64,000 bases of DNA, taken from contig CAWHXF010000027.1 of the NCBI GenBank assembly GCA_963833195.1, forward strand, positions 4,216,001-4,280,000, given 5' to 3'. The DNA is from Granulosicoccus sp963833195 (GTDB lineage: Bacteria > Pseudomonadota > Gammaproteobacteria > Granulosicoccales > Granulosicoccaceae). The notes below the pieces were generated by a model. That model was not told where the DNA came from. It was given only the letters and a program-made list of their open reading frames with translations, and made no database searches. Below are positions 27,303 to 35,815 of the stretch, one piece after another; position 1 is the stretch's first letter; every line of letters begins with the position of its first letter. Position numbers and translations under genes: made by a program.

Positions 27303-28751
27303 ATGAGCGCCGCGGCCCGCGCGGCGCGCATCCACGGCGCGAACGATCTTCGCGTGGAGGCCTACGAGCCGCGCGCGCCGCGGCCGGCCGAGACGGTCGT
27401 GGACGTCGCCGTCGTGGGCATCTGCGGCAGCGACCTGCATTACTACAAGGACGGCGGCATCGGCGGCGCGGTCATCCGTGCGCCGTTCGTGCCGGGACAC
27501 GAGTTCTCGGCGCGCCTGACCGAGGACGTCGAGTCGCTCGGACTTTCGCGCGGTGCGCTCGTCGCCGTCGATCCCGCGACTCCCTGCCACGCGTGCGAAT
27601 GGTGCCGCGCCGGCCACCACAACCTGTGTCCGAACGTCGTGTTCCTGGGGGCGCCGCCGCACGACGGGGCGCTGACCGGCAGGCTGGCCGTGCCCGTCGC
27701 GAGCCTGGTACCTCTGCCCGACGGCGTGACGGCCGACGAGGGCGCGCTGCTCGAGCCGCTCGGCGTGTGCCTGCACGCCATGGATCTCGCACGGCCCGCG
27801 CCGTGGGACTCGGTGGCGCTCGTCGGCTGCGGCCCGATCGGGCTCGGCATCCTGCAACTGCTGGTGCTGGCGGGCGTGGGCGAGATCGTGGCCGTCGATC
27901 CGCTCGCCCACCGCACGGCGCTGGCGGCCGGCCTCGGTGCCACCGCCGTCGGCGCATCGCTCGATGCGGTGGCCGATGCGACCGGTGGACTCGGCTGCCA
28001 CGTCGTGATCGAGGCGACGAACTCGCCGGACGGTTTCCGCGACGCGGTGGCCGCGGCACGCATCGGCGCACGCCTCGTGCTGGTGGGCATTCCGGACGGC
28101 GACCTGTACTCGCCGCTGCCCGCTGCCGAGGCGCGCCGGCGCGGCCTGACCGTGCGCTTCTCGCGACGCATGGGCGAGGTGTACCCGCGTGCGGTCAGTC
28201 TCGTCGCGCAAGGCCGCGTGGATCCGACGCGGCTGGTGACGCACCGCTTCGGGCTCGACGGCGTTCCGGAAGCGTACGCGCTGCACGCCGAAGCGGCGGA
28301 CGGTGTCGTCAAGAGCCTGGTGTACCCGGCGGGACTGAAGGAGGCTCAGCCGGGCAGGTCGCGGAAGTCGAGCCCGAACGGGCGCCGCGGATCGTCCACG
28401 ACGTCGAGTATCGCGCGCGCAAGCGGCAACCGATCGACGTGCAGCCGTCCCGCGTCGCACGCCGCACGGAAGCCCGCCGACAGTGCCCGGCCGGTGTCGA
28501 CGCCTTCGGCGGTGATCCCCCTCATGGGACCGTCCAGCGCCTCGCCGAGCCTCATCCCGCCGCCGAGCAGGCGCCCGAGCCGGCTGTTGCGCCCGCCGCC
28601 GACGGTGACGTGCAGGTCGCCGGCCCCGGCGAGATCGAAGGCGGGCGGCACGGCGTGCGCAAGCTTCGGGGCGATGTGCTCGCTGCGCCGGTCCGAGCCG
28701 TCGCGCAGCCAGTCGGACAGCAGGGCGAGCTCCTGCACGCCCTGGTTGTAG
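27303..28751 (+). CDS. Zn-dependent medium-chain dehydrogenase (sorbitol/threitol DH type), with a read-through C-terminus
   Basis: The conserved enzyme covers residues 1 to about 345: catalytic-zinc Cys in VGICGSDLHYY, His-Glu in VPGHEFS, the four-Cys structural zinc site CHACEWCRAGHHNLC, Glu in LLEPLGV and the cofactor loop GCGPIGLGILQ. It should oxidise a polyol or secondary alcohol with NAD. Homologues stop near VVKSLVYPAG (about 28332). Here the frame continues for about 135 Arg/Ser/Pro-rich residues to 28751, antisense to the convergent GpsA-like gene. A TGA one frame away lies at the expected position, so one extra base before it would explain the read-through. The gene follows the RpiB-type gene by 28 nt. 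Confidence 0.8.
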   Translation: MSAAARAARIHGANDLRVEAYEPRAPRPAETVVDVAVVGICGSDLHYYKDGGIGGAVIRAPFVPGHEFSARLTEDVESLGLSRGALVAVDPATPCHACEWCRAGHHNLCPNVVFLGAPPHDGALTGRLAVPVASLVPLPDGVTADEGALLEPLGVCLHAMDLARPAPWDSVALVGCGPIGLGILQLLVLAGVGEIVAVDPLAHRTALAAGLGATAVGASLDAVADATGGLGCHVVIEATNSPDGFRDAVAAARIGARLVLVGIPDGDLYSPLPAAEARRRGLTVRFSRRMGEVYPRAVSLVAQGRVDPTRLVTHRFGLDGVPEAYALHAEAADGVVKSLVYPAGLKEAQPGRSRKSSPNGRRGSSTTSSIARASGNRSTCSRPASHAARKPADSARPVSTPSAVIPLMGPSSASPSLIPPPSRRPSRLLRPPPTVTCRSPAPARSKAGGTACASFGAMCSLRRSEPSRSQSDSRASSCTPWL

Positions 28752-29431
28752 AGCGCGGCGACGGGGTTCTTGGCGTGCGAGTCGCCGAGCGCGTGCGCGG
28801 TGAACATGGCCGAGATGCCGATGCACAGGAAGTTCTTGAGCGCCGCGCACGCCTCCACGCCGACGATGTCGTCGCTCACCGTCGGGCGGTACACGTCCGT
28901 GCGCAGCAACTCGCGCAGCCGCTCGGCGCTCTCGACTCGACGCGACGCGAACGTCACGCGCGTCGGGTAGCCGAGCGCGAGCTCGCGCGCGATGCAGGGG
29001 CCGCCGATGCCCACCAATCCGCCCGGCACGGCGCACAGCGAAGCGGGCAGGGCGTCCGCGTAGGTCAGCGGCGGACCGCCGTCGTCGGCGGCCACCAGCC
29101 CCTTCGTGACCAGTGCCAGCAGCGAGGGCGCCGCTCCGGCGCGCCGAAGCGTCGCGCTCGCCCACGCCACGCCCGGGCTGCTGACGGCGATGACGACGAC
29201 GTCGGCGGCGCGCAGCAGCTCGGCGTCCAGCGCTTCGATGCGCACGGCCTCGATGGCGTCCGGCAGGCGCGCATCCAGCGTGGGGTGGCGGCGGTCCGCG
29301 TTCACGGCGTCGACGAGGGCGTCGTCGAGCGGCGAGCCCGCGAGCGTCACGCGGTTCCCGGGAACCGCGCAGGCCGGCACGGCGAGCGCGGAGCCCATGA
29401 CGCCCGCGCCGAGGATGACGATGCGCGTCAC
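28346..29431 (-). CDS. GpsA-like NAD(P)-dependent glycerol-3-phosphate dehydrogenase family protein
   Basis: The 361-residue cytosolic protein starts (GTG) with the cofactor loop VILGAGVMGSALA. It shows GpsA landmarks: VTKGL, the GPCIARELALGYPT segment, VGVEACAALKNFLCIGISAM with the catalytic Lys, and DLAGAGDLHVTVGGGRNSRLGR. GpsA makes sn-glycerol-3-phosphate for lipids. In this catabolic cluster, at the end of an ABC-importer operon, it more likely acts on a related polyol or ketose phosphate. It lies 22 bp after the ATPase gene and convergent to the Zn dehydrogenase. A housekeeping GpsA is probably elsewhere. Confidence 0.82.
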   Translation of the reverse strand: MTRIVILGAGVMGSALAVPACAVPGNRVTLAGSPLDDALVDAVNADRRHPTLDARLPDAIEAVRIEALDAELLRAADVVVIAVSSPGVAWASATLRRAGAAPSLLALVTKGLVAADDGGPPLTYADALPASLCAVPGGLVGIGGPCIARELALGYPTRVTFASRRVESAERLRELLRTDVYRPTVSDDIVGVEACAALKNFLCIGISAMFTAHALGDSHAKNPVAALYNQGVQELALLSDWLRDGSDRRSEHIAPKLAHAVPPAFDLAGAGDLHVTVGGGRNSRLGRLLGGGMRLGEALDGPMRGITAEGVDTGRALSAGFRAACDAGRLHVDRLPLARAILDVVDDPRRPFGLDFRDLPG

Positions 29432-29453
29432 GCGCGCGCGGCCGCGGAGACGA

Positions 29454-30530
29454 TCATCCGATGCGCCGCTCCGTGCCCGCGTCGAAGAGGTGCATCTTCG
29501 ACGGATCGATGCGCAGGCCGATGCGTTCGCCGCGCGCGACGCGCAGCCGCTCGTTCGACACCGCGCGTACGGTGTGCTCGCCGAGGCGCACGTGCAGGTG
29601 CGTTTCCGCGCCGGTGTTCTCGACGAACTCGATCGCGCCCGTGACGGCGTCGCCGGCCTCGCCCTGCACCACCTCGATGTCGAGCGGGCGCAGGCCCACC
29701 CGCACCGCCTGGCCGTCGGTGGCCGGGGTGTCCGCGGGCAGCGCGAACGCGTGCTCGCCGACGCGGGCGACCGGCGAGCCGGCTTCTCGGCCCACCGTGC
29801 CGTCGAGCAGGTTGATCGACGGCGAGCCGATGAAGTCGGCGACGAAGCAGTTGGCGGGCCGATCGTAGACCTCCTCCGGCGAGCCCATCTGCTCGACGCG
29901 GCCGGCGCGCATGACGACGATGTCGTCGGCCATGGTCATGGCCTCGATCTGGTCGTGGGTGACGTAGATGGTGGTGGTGTCCAGCCGATCGTGGATGCGG
30001 CGGATCTCCAGGCGCATCTGGCCGCGCAGCTTCGCGTCGAGGTTCGACAGCGGCTCGTCGAACAGGAACACCTTCGGGTGACGCACCAGGGCCCGGCCCA
30101 TCGCCACGCGCTGGCGCTGGCCGCCCGACAACGCCTTCGGGTAGCGATCCAGCAGCGGCTCGAGGTCCAGGATCTCGGCCGCCTCGGCGACCTTCCTCTC
30201 GATCTCGGCCTTCGGCTCCTTCCTGACCTGCAGGCCGAAGGCGATGTTGTCGCGCACCTTCATCTGGGGGTAGAGCGCGTACGACTGGAACACCATCGCG
30301 ATGTCCCGGTCGCGCGGGTGCACGTCGTTGATGCGCCGGCCCTCGAACAGGATGTCGCCGCCGGTCACCTTCTCGAGCCCCGCCGTCATGCGCAGCAGCG
30401 TCGTCTTGCCGCAGCCCGACGGACCGAGCAGCACGACGAAGCGCTTCTCGCCGATGCCGAAGCTGACGTCGTCCATGACGGTGACGGGGCCGTAGCGCTT
30501 GGCGATGCGTTCGTAGTCGACTGCCGACAT
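29454..30530 (-). CDS. CUT1-type sugar ABC transporter ATPase (UgpC/MalK family)
   Basis: The 358-residue ATPase would energise the two permeases encoded upstream in the same operon. It has Walker A LGPSGCGKTT, Q-loop VFQSYALYPQMKV, signature LSGGQRQR, Walker B VFLFDEPLSNLDAKLR and the switch YVTHDQIEA, all canonical. The C-terminal TOBE-type regulatory part (IDPSKMHLFDAG) is complete. Homology is to ATPases for polyols, glycerol-3-phosphate and disaccharides. The start is the ATG at 30530. It lies 27 bp after the G1P-dehydrogenase-like gene. Confidence 0.92.
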   Translation of the reverse strand: MSAVDYERIAKRYGPVTVMDDVSFGIGEKRFVVLLGPSGCGKTTLLRMTAGLEKVTGGDILFEGRRINDVHPRDRDIAMVFQSYALYPQMKVRDNIAFGLQVRKEPKAEIERKVAEAAEILDLEPLLDRYPKALSGGQRQRVAMGRALVRHPKVFLFDEPLSNLDAKLRGQMRLEIRRIHDRLDTTTIYVTHDQIEAMTMADDIVVMRAGRVEQMGSPEEVYDRPANCFVADFIGSPSINLLDGTVGREAGSPVARVGEHAFALPADTPATDGQAVRVGLRPLDIEVVQGEAGDAVTGAIEFVENTGAETHLHVRLGEHTVRAVSNERLRVARGERIGLRIDPSKMHLFDAGTERRIG

Positions 30531-30557
30531 GCGGTGTCCGGGTTTCGTTGGGGAGGG

Positions 30558-31910
30558 TCAGACGCGCAGGGTGGCCACGAAGCCCTCGAGGCCCGTCGAG
30601 TCGCCGACGAGGTCGAGCGCACCGTAGCGGTCGCGCATCCAGCGGGCGTGCAGGACGGCATCGCGGTAGAAGTCCGCGTCGAGGCCCAGGTCGGTGGCCG
30701 TGCGCTGGCAGCCGGCCGCCCCCATCGCGTCCCACAGCTCGTCGAAGGGCAGGACGACGCCCGCGAGCTCCGCGCGCAGCGCCGGCCATTCGTCGTCGAG
30801 CCGGCGGTTCAGCGCGTCGGCGGCCGCCGCGTCCAGTGTCTTCGCCCGGGACTGCGCGATCATGCCCTCGGCGATCTCGACCCCGCAGTGCTCGCGCAGC
30901 CGAGCTTCCGGTACCCGCGTGGGGTGCAGCACGGGCGGCGTCTCGCGGCCGAACGCGCGGTTCTGCAGGTCGGACATCGTCACCGTCGCGACGCCCACCT
31001 GCTCGCCGTGCGAGGTGCCGGGATGGCGGTCCCCCGCGAACATGTCGATCCAGTGCGAGATCATGTGCTCGTGCATGCTGCCGCTGTGGGTCGTGTCGGT
31101 GAACGTGGTGCCGAGGCCCATGATCGCGGAGATGCGCGTCAGCGCGCCGAGCGCGTCGGGATCCCCCGCCAGCAGCGCGGATGCGTTCGCGATCATGCCG
31201 GGCTCGTCGATCGCGAGCAGCGCGTACGGCGTCGCGCGGTACTCGGTGCCGAGGAGGCGGTGCGACAGCAGCCAGTCGGCCTGGGCCGTGGTGCGGCAGA
31301 TGACGTCGGCGAACGCCGCGGACACCAGCCGCTTCGGGCACCGCGCGAGCACGGAAAGATCGAAGAACACGCCGCGCGCGCCGCGGCACGTGATCGAGCG
31401 CTTCAGCCCGTCGAACGTCACCGATGCCGTGGATGTCGTGTACGCGTTCATGGGCGATGTGGGGAACACCGAGTAGGGCCGGCCGTCGAGGAAGGCCGCG
31501 TACTTGACCGTGTCGTTCACCGTGCCCGAGCCGACCGCGATCAGCGCGTCGGTGCCGCGCGTGGCCTCGCGCAGCTCCGCCACGCCGCGCTTCGAACAGC
31601 TCGGGCGCTCCCAGACGTGCTCGCGCACGTGCAGGCCGTCGGCGCGCAGCGCGGCGTGCACGCGCGCACCGAGGGCCGCGTGCGTGAACGGGTCCGAGAC
31701 GACGGTCAGCGACCGGTCGGGGTGCACGCCGCGCACGAGCTCGGCCTCGGCGCCGTCGAGCGAGGCGCGGATGACGATGTCGTCGAGCGGGATGCCGCGC
31801 CGCGCGCCGGTGCCGGGCTCGACCCACTCGCCGCGTACCAGCTCGTTCAGGACGCCGCCGAAGTCGATCGTCGCGCCCGTCCCGCGTCCCCCGACGTCGC
31901 TCCCGCTCAC
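30558..31910 (-). CDS. sn-Glycerol-1-phosphate dehydrogenase-like enzyme (EgsA/AraM family)
   Basis: The 450-residue NAD(P)- and metal-dependent enzyme belongs to the AraM/EgsA branch of the iron-containing alcohol dehydrogenase/DHQS superfamily. The cofactor region reads ALIAVGSGTVNDTVKYAAF, followed by PYSVFPTSPMNAYTTSTASV. Metal ligands are expected in the AFADVICRTTAQADWLLSH Asp region and the two His segments SGSMHEHMISHWID and HPGTSHGEQVGVAT. In Bacillus, AraM makes glycerol-1-phosphate, the mirror image of the bacterial lipid precursor. Here it overlaps a carbohydrate kinase gene by 4 nt (GTGA), so its substrate is probably the phosphate that kinase makes. Confidence 0.85.
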   Translation of the reverse strand: MSGSDVGGRGTGATIDFGGVLNELVRGEWVEPGTGARRGIPLDDIVIRASLDGAEAELVRGVHPDRSLTVVSDPFTHAALGARVHAALRADGLHVREHVWERPSCSKRGVAELREATRGTDALIAVGSGTVNDTVKYAAFLDGRPYSVFPTSPMNAYTTSTASVTFDGLKRSITCRGARGVFFDLSVLARCPKRLVSAAFADVICRTTAQADWLLSHRLLGTEYRATPYALLAIDEPGMIANASALLAGDPDALGALTRISAIMGLGTTFTDTTHSGSMHEHMISHWIDMFAGDRHPGTSHGEQVGVATVTMSDLQNRAFGRETPPVLHPTRVPEARLREHCGVEIAEGMIAQSRAKTLDAAAADALNRRLDDEWPALRAELAGVVLPFDELWDAMGAAGCQRTATDLGLDADFYRDAVLHARWMRDRYGALDLVGDSTGLEGFVATLRV

Positions 31911-33454
31911 GCCGCGCCCGTGCCTTCGAGGCGACGCGCGTCCGCGAAGGCCACCATGCGATGGTTGATGTCGGCCGTGGCGGCGTACAGGTCGTCGTAG
32001 ATGGTCGCTAGCTCCGCGTAGCGCTCGCCGGCGGCGGCGTCCGGTTCCACGGCGACCGTCTCGCCGGACATCGCGTCGGCCGCGGCCTCGATGCTCGGGT
32101 ACCAGCCCGCGCCGTGCGCCGCGATCATGCCGGCACCGAGGGCCGAGGCCTCGATCGTGTCGCTGACGTGCACGCGCTTGCCCGAGGCGTCGGCGAGCAT
32201 CTGGCGCCACAGCGGGCTGTTCGCGCCGCCGCCGATCGCGACGAAGCGCTCGATCGTCACGTTCGCCGCGCGCTCCATGTCGCGCGCGCGCATCGCCCGG
32301 TCGATCGTCATGGACTCGATGATGGCCCTGTACACGTGCTGCGGCGAATGGCTGCCGGACAGCCCCAGGATCACGCCGCGCGACGCGACGTCCCAGTGCG
32401 GGTCCATCACGCCCTCGAAGTGAGGTTGCACGAGCAGCCCTTCCGAACCGATCGGCATGGCCGCCGCGGCGCGCTCGAGCGCCTCGAACGTGCTGGCGTC
32501 GGCCTTGCCGTGCGCGACGAAGCGCTCGACGAACCAGTTGATCAGGAACGCGCCCGAGCGCAGGCAGCTCTCGTACACGTAGCCCGTGCCCTGCGCGGCG
32601 AGCTCGGTGCGCCACGCGCGGTCGGCGAGGTAGTCGGGCGACCAGATGCCCGAGACGATCGCCGTGCCGAGATTGATGTAGGCACGCTCGGGCACCGTGC
32701 AGCCGCAGCCGAGCGCGGCGCACTGGCCGTCGCCGCCCGCGGCGTACACGGCGAGACCGGTGGGCAGGCCCGTGGCGGCCGCCGCGTCGGGCGTGACGTG
32801 CCCGAGCAGGGTGCCGGGCGCCACCGCCTCGGGCAGCCGCGCGGCGTCGAGCTCCAGCGCGTCGAGCAGGAGCGGCGACCAGCGCTTCTCCTGCAGGTCG
32901 TAGAGCCCGATCGGGTCGGCGCTGATCCACCCGGTGCGAAACGCTTCGCCGCCGCACAGCGCGCGCACGAGGTACGTCTGCACATCGACGAAGCGGGCCG
33001 TCGCGTCGAAGATCCCGCGCTCGTGCTCGCGCAGCCACGCGAAGCGGTACAGGCAGGAGGTGAGGTCCGGGGGGCGCCCGGTGATGCGGTGGATCCGCTC
33101 CGCGCCCACGCGGTCGGCGAAGGTGCGTACCTGCTCGCGCGAGCGACCGTCCAGCCAGGTGATCGCGGGCCGCGTGGGGCGTCCGTCCGCGTCGAGGAAC
33201 GCGAGGGTCTCGCGCTGGTTCGAGATCGCCAGCGCTTCGAGCCTGCCGACGTCGATCCCGGTCGTGCATTCGCGCAGCGCGGCGGCGGCCGATGTCCACC
33301 AGTCGGCGGGATCCTGCTCGTAGCGCTCGTGCGCGGGGTTCGACAGCGCGATGGGCGCCCGGCCTTCGGCGACGAGGTGTCCGCACGGGTCCCACGCGAT
33401 GGCCTTGGTGCCCTGCGTGGAGCTGTCCAGGCCGATGACGAGCGGGGGCGACAC
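31907..33454 (-). CDS. FGGY-family carbohydrate kinase (XylB-like)
   Basis: The 515-residue kinase has the two FGGY domains. The N-terminal phosphate loop is VIGLDSSTQGTKAIAW, the substrate region PAITWLDGRSREQV, the hinge YAAGGDGQCAALGCG, and the C-terminal ATP-site motif FVAIGGGANSPLWRQMLADA. It resembles xylulokinases but lacks a nearby xylose isomerase, so the substrate may be another ketose or polyol imported by the adjacent ABC system. The start is taken as GTG at 33454, 6 nt after the SDR stop; the operon is tightly packed. Confidence 0.88.
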   Translation of the reverse strand: MSPPLVIGLDSSTQGTKAIAWDPCGHLVAEGRAPIALSNPAHERYEQDPADWWTSAAAALRECTTGIDVGRLEALAISNQRETLAFLDADGRPTRPAITWLDGRSREQVRTFADRVGAERIHRITGRPPDLTSCLYRFAWLREHERGIFDATARFVDVQTYLVRALCGGEAFRTGWISADPIGLYDLQEKRWSPLLLDALELDAARLPEAVAPGTLLGHVTPDAAAATGLPTGLAVYAAGGDGQCAALGCGCTVPERAYINLGTAIVSGIWSPDYLADRAWRTELAAQGTGYVYESCLRSGAFLINWFVERFVAHGKADASTFEALERAAAAMPIGSEGLLVQPHFEGVMDPHWDVASRGVILGLSGSHSPQHVYRAIIESMTIDRAMRARDMERAANVTIERFVAIGGGANSPLWRQMLADASGKRVHVSDTIEASALGAGMIAAHGAGWYPSIEAAADAMSGETVAVEPDAAAGERYAELATIYDDLYAATADINHRMVAFADARRLEGTGAA

Positions 33455-33459
33455 GGGCT

Positions 33460-34182
33460 TCAGTACTCCTGCCGCGTCGGCGTCACCACCATCTCCTGGA
33501 TCAGCACGTTTTGCGGCATCTCGTAGGCGAAGCGGATCATGTCGGCGACGTGGGAGGCGGGAATGCCGCCGCCGATGCGCGCCTTGTTGTCCTTGTAGGC
33601 CTGCACGGTGTTCGCGTCGGTGACGTGGTCCAGCACCTCGGTATCGATGATGCCGGGCGAGATCACGACAACGCGCACGTCGTACGGGGCCAGCGCGCCG
33701 CGGATGCTCTCCGACACGGCGTGCACGAAGAACTTGGTGCCGCAGTAGACCGTGTGGTCGGGGTAGACCTTGCGGCCGGCGATGGAGCTCATCATGACGA
33801 TGGTGCCGCGGCGCCGCGCCTTCATGCCGGCCATGACGGCGTGCAACGCGTTCATGACGCCCTTGGCGTTGACGTCGATGCTCTCGTCCCACTCGGCCGG
33901 GTCTTGGGTCGTGATGTCGGCGAGCCGCGCGAGCCCAGCGTTGTTGAACAAGCAGTCCACGGGTCCGTGGATCGCCTCGGCTTCGGCGACCGCAGCGGCG
34001 ATCGCGTCGCGATCGCGCACGTCCACCTGCCGGCACAGCGCGTCGGGCAGGCCGAGCGCCTCCATGCGCTCGAGCCGCCGCGCCATCAGCAGCAGCGGGT
34101 GGCCCGCCGCCGCGAAGGCGCGGGCCGTGGCCTCGCCGATGCCGGAGCTGGCACCGGTGATCGCGACAAGGGGCTTGCTCAT
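33460..34182 (-). CDS. SDR-family dehydrogenase (YdfG/serine-dehydrogenase-like)
   Basis: The 240-residue NAD(P)-dependent dehydrogenase shows TGASSGIGEATARAF, the NNAG block LFNNAGLARLADI, and the catalytic Ser/Tyr-x3-Lys in MMSSIAGRKVYPDHTVYCGT followed by Lys. The C-terminal half resembles YdfG-type SDRs that act on short hydroxy acids and polyols. The start ATG at 34182 has a clear AGGAG Shine-Dalgarno sequence; an upstream ATG at 34221 lies in the hairpin region. It is placed right after the binding protein, so it may oxidise the imported polyol before phosphorylation by the kinase that follows. Confidence 0.88.
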   Translation of the reverse strand: MSKPLVAITGASSGIGEATARAFAAAGHPLLLMARRLERMEALGLPDALCRQVDVRDRDAIAAAVAEAEAIHGPVDCLFNNAGLARLADITTQDPAEWDESIDVNAKGVMNALHAVMAGMKARRRGTIVMMSSIAGRKVYPDHTVYCGTKFFVHAVSESIRGALAPYDVRVVVISPGIIDTEVLDHVTDANTVQAYKDNKARIGGGIPASHVADMIRFAYEMPQNVLIQEMVVTPTRQEY

Positions 34183-34210
34183 GGGAAGGCTCCTGTCGGG
34201 AGCGCGGAAG

Positions 34211-34229
34211 GGGGCCGGCAACCGGCCCC
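34211..34229 (-). terminator. Intercistronic hairpin after the binding-protein gene
   Basis: An 8-bp perfect GC stem (arms 34211-34218 and 34222-34229) closes a 3-nt loop 10 nt after the stop of the binding-protein gene and before the SDR start. No T-run follows. It is likely to protect or partly terminate the upstream message, as at the other two binding-protein genes in the window. Confidence 0.65.
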
Positions 34230-34239
34230 GCTCCCGGCG

Positions 34240-35739
34240 TCAGCCCGCGACGATGTCGTCGACCCGCTCCGCGATCGCGTCGAGAACCTCCTGCGGCGAC
34301 GCGTAGTCGCCCGCCCAGAACTTGCCGAGCTCCACCGGTATCGTGTCGTTCGACAGCTCCGCCCATTCCGGCAGGTCGGGCTCCGAGCCCATGTGGCTTG
34401 CGATCGTCTCGCGCACGACCGGCAGGTGGCGCGTCGTGCCCTCGATGCCGGGCTTCGCGTTCGCGAGGATGCGCGGGTCGTCGTAGACGGAACCCCGAGT
34501 CGGGCCGGTGCCCCCGCCGAGCGCGGTGATGAGCACCTGCGTGTCGTACGAGGTGGCCCACTGCGCGAACAGCCAGGCGGCCTCGGGACTCTTCGCGTAG
34601 CGCGACACCGCGAGCGACGATCCGCCCTGGTGGCCGACGCCGGGGATCTCGCCGTAACCGGTCTCGCTGCGCAGCGGCTTGGTCGGTGCCGGCGGCACGG
34701 CCGCCTCGTACAGGCCACTGGTCGGCGAGCCGGGCGCGTCCCAACCGGTGAAGAACTCGCCCCAGGACAGCACCTGTCCGGCGAGCCCCTGCGCCATCGC
34801 CTGCCCCTGCCCGTCCCAGGTCCAGGTCGTCACGCCCTCGGGCATCGTCTCGTAGAGCTTCATCCAGTACTCCATCGCCGCGAGTCCCTCGGCATCGTTG
34901 CCGCTGAACTTGCCGTCGGGTCCGAAGATCGAGCCTCCGGCGCCCCACAGCCAGCAGGTCCAGTCGCACTCGAGGCTGTAGTGGCCGGACTTCATCTGTC
35001 CGGTGGTGCCGTACATCTCGGGGCCCTTGGCCTCCATGATCGCCTGCGCGTTGGCTAGGTACTCGTCCATGTTCGCGGGCACACTCAGGCCGAGCTCGTC
35101 GTAGACGTCCTTCCTGTACATCTGGATGAAGATCGGGATGTCGTAGGGCACGCCGACCATGATGCCGTCGTACATCGAGATGCCGTCGACGAGCGCCGGC
35201 AGGAAGTCGCTCATGTCGTAGTTCGGCATCGCGAGATCGGAATCCGACTCGTATTTCTCGCGCGGGTCCACCACGTCGCCCGAGAAGGCGGCCATCCAGC
35301 TCTGGTCGATGTAGTAGAGGTCGTAGGTGCCGAGGCCCGAGGCCACGTCGAGGGTCAGCTTCTGAAGCACCTGCTCGAGCGGGAGCACCTCGATCTCGAC
35401 GTTGATGCCCGTCGCGTCGATGAAGTTCTGCTTCAGGAACGAGTTGATCGCGTTGGACGGCGGGGTGGACTCGGTGGCCAGCCGGATGGTCTGCCCCGCG
35501 AAGGGCTTGGCGGCGTCCGCCAGCCATTTCATCATCTCGGCGTCCTGCTCGACACCTTGCGCGAGCGCCGAGGGGAAGAACCCGCCGCGGCGGTTGCCCA
35601 GCCCGAGGCCCAGCGCGCCGGCCCCGAGGCCGAGCTTCGCGCTCGCGCGCAGGAAGCTGCGCCGGTCCATGCGGCCGGCGGCGTAGGCCTGGACGACCTG
35701 CGCCAGGTATCGCTTGCGATTGCTCTGGTTGAAACGCAT
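34240..35739 (-). CDS. CUT1-type periplasmic sugar/polyol-binding protein with a Tat-type signal
   Basis: The 499-residue extracellular solute-binding protein (family 1) begins with a Tat-style leader, GRMDRRSFLRASAKLGLGAG, cleaved near ALAQG. The mature part includes IRLATESTPPSNAINSFLKQ, DLYYIDQSWMAAFSGDVVDP, VPYDIPIFIQMYRKDVYDEL and the long Trp-rich ligand loops WTCWLWGAGGSIF and TTWTWDGQGQ. The ATG at 35739 has a GAGGGA Shine-Dalgarno; an extension to 35832 lacks family support. It heads the catabolic genes after the permeases in one leftward operon. The ligand is unknown, probably a polyol. Confidence 0.9.
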   Translation of the reverse strand: MRFNQSNRKRYLAQVVQAYAAGRMDRRSFLRASAKLGLGAGALGLGLGNRRGGFFPSALAQGVEQDAEMMKWLADAAKPFAGQTIRLATESTPPSNAINSFLKQNFIDATGINVEIEVLPLEQVLQKLTLDVASGLGTYDLYYIDQSWMAAFSGDVVDPREKYESDSDLAMPNYDMSDFLPALVDGISMYDGIMVGVPYDIPIFIQMYRKDVYDELGLSVPANMDEYLANAQAIMEAKGPEMYGTTGQMKSGHYSLECDWTCWLWGAGGSIFGPDGKFSGNDAEGLAAMEYWMKLYETMPEGVTTWTWDGQGQAMAQGLAGQVLSWGEFFTGWDAPGSPTSGLYEAAVPPAPTKPLRSETGYGEIPGVGHQGGSSLAVSRYAKSPEAAWLFAQWATSYDTQVLITALGGGTGPTRGSVYDDPRILANAKPGIEGTTRHLPVVRETIASHMGSEPDLPEWAELSNDTIPVELGKFWAGDYASPQEVLDAIAERVDDIVAG

Positions 35740-35815
35740 CGTGGTTCGCTCTCCCTCGTGGTCTGCCCCCTGGCCGGGGGCTCGTGGACGTTCGCTCGCC
35801 CGAACGCGTCGGGCC

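Noticed and set aside
29106..32000. Long plus-strand open frame opposite the ATPase, G1P dehydrogenase and kinase genes
   Set aside because: Its His/Arg-rich composition and the clear family motifs on the other strand show it is an antisense shadow.
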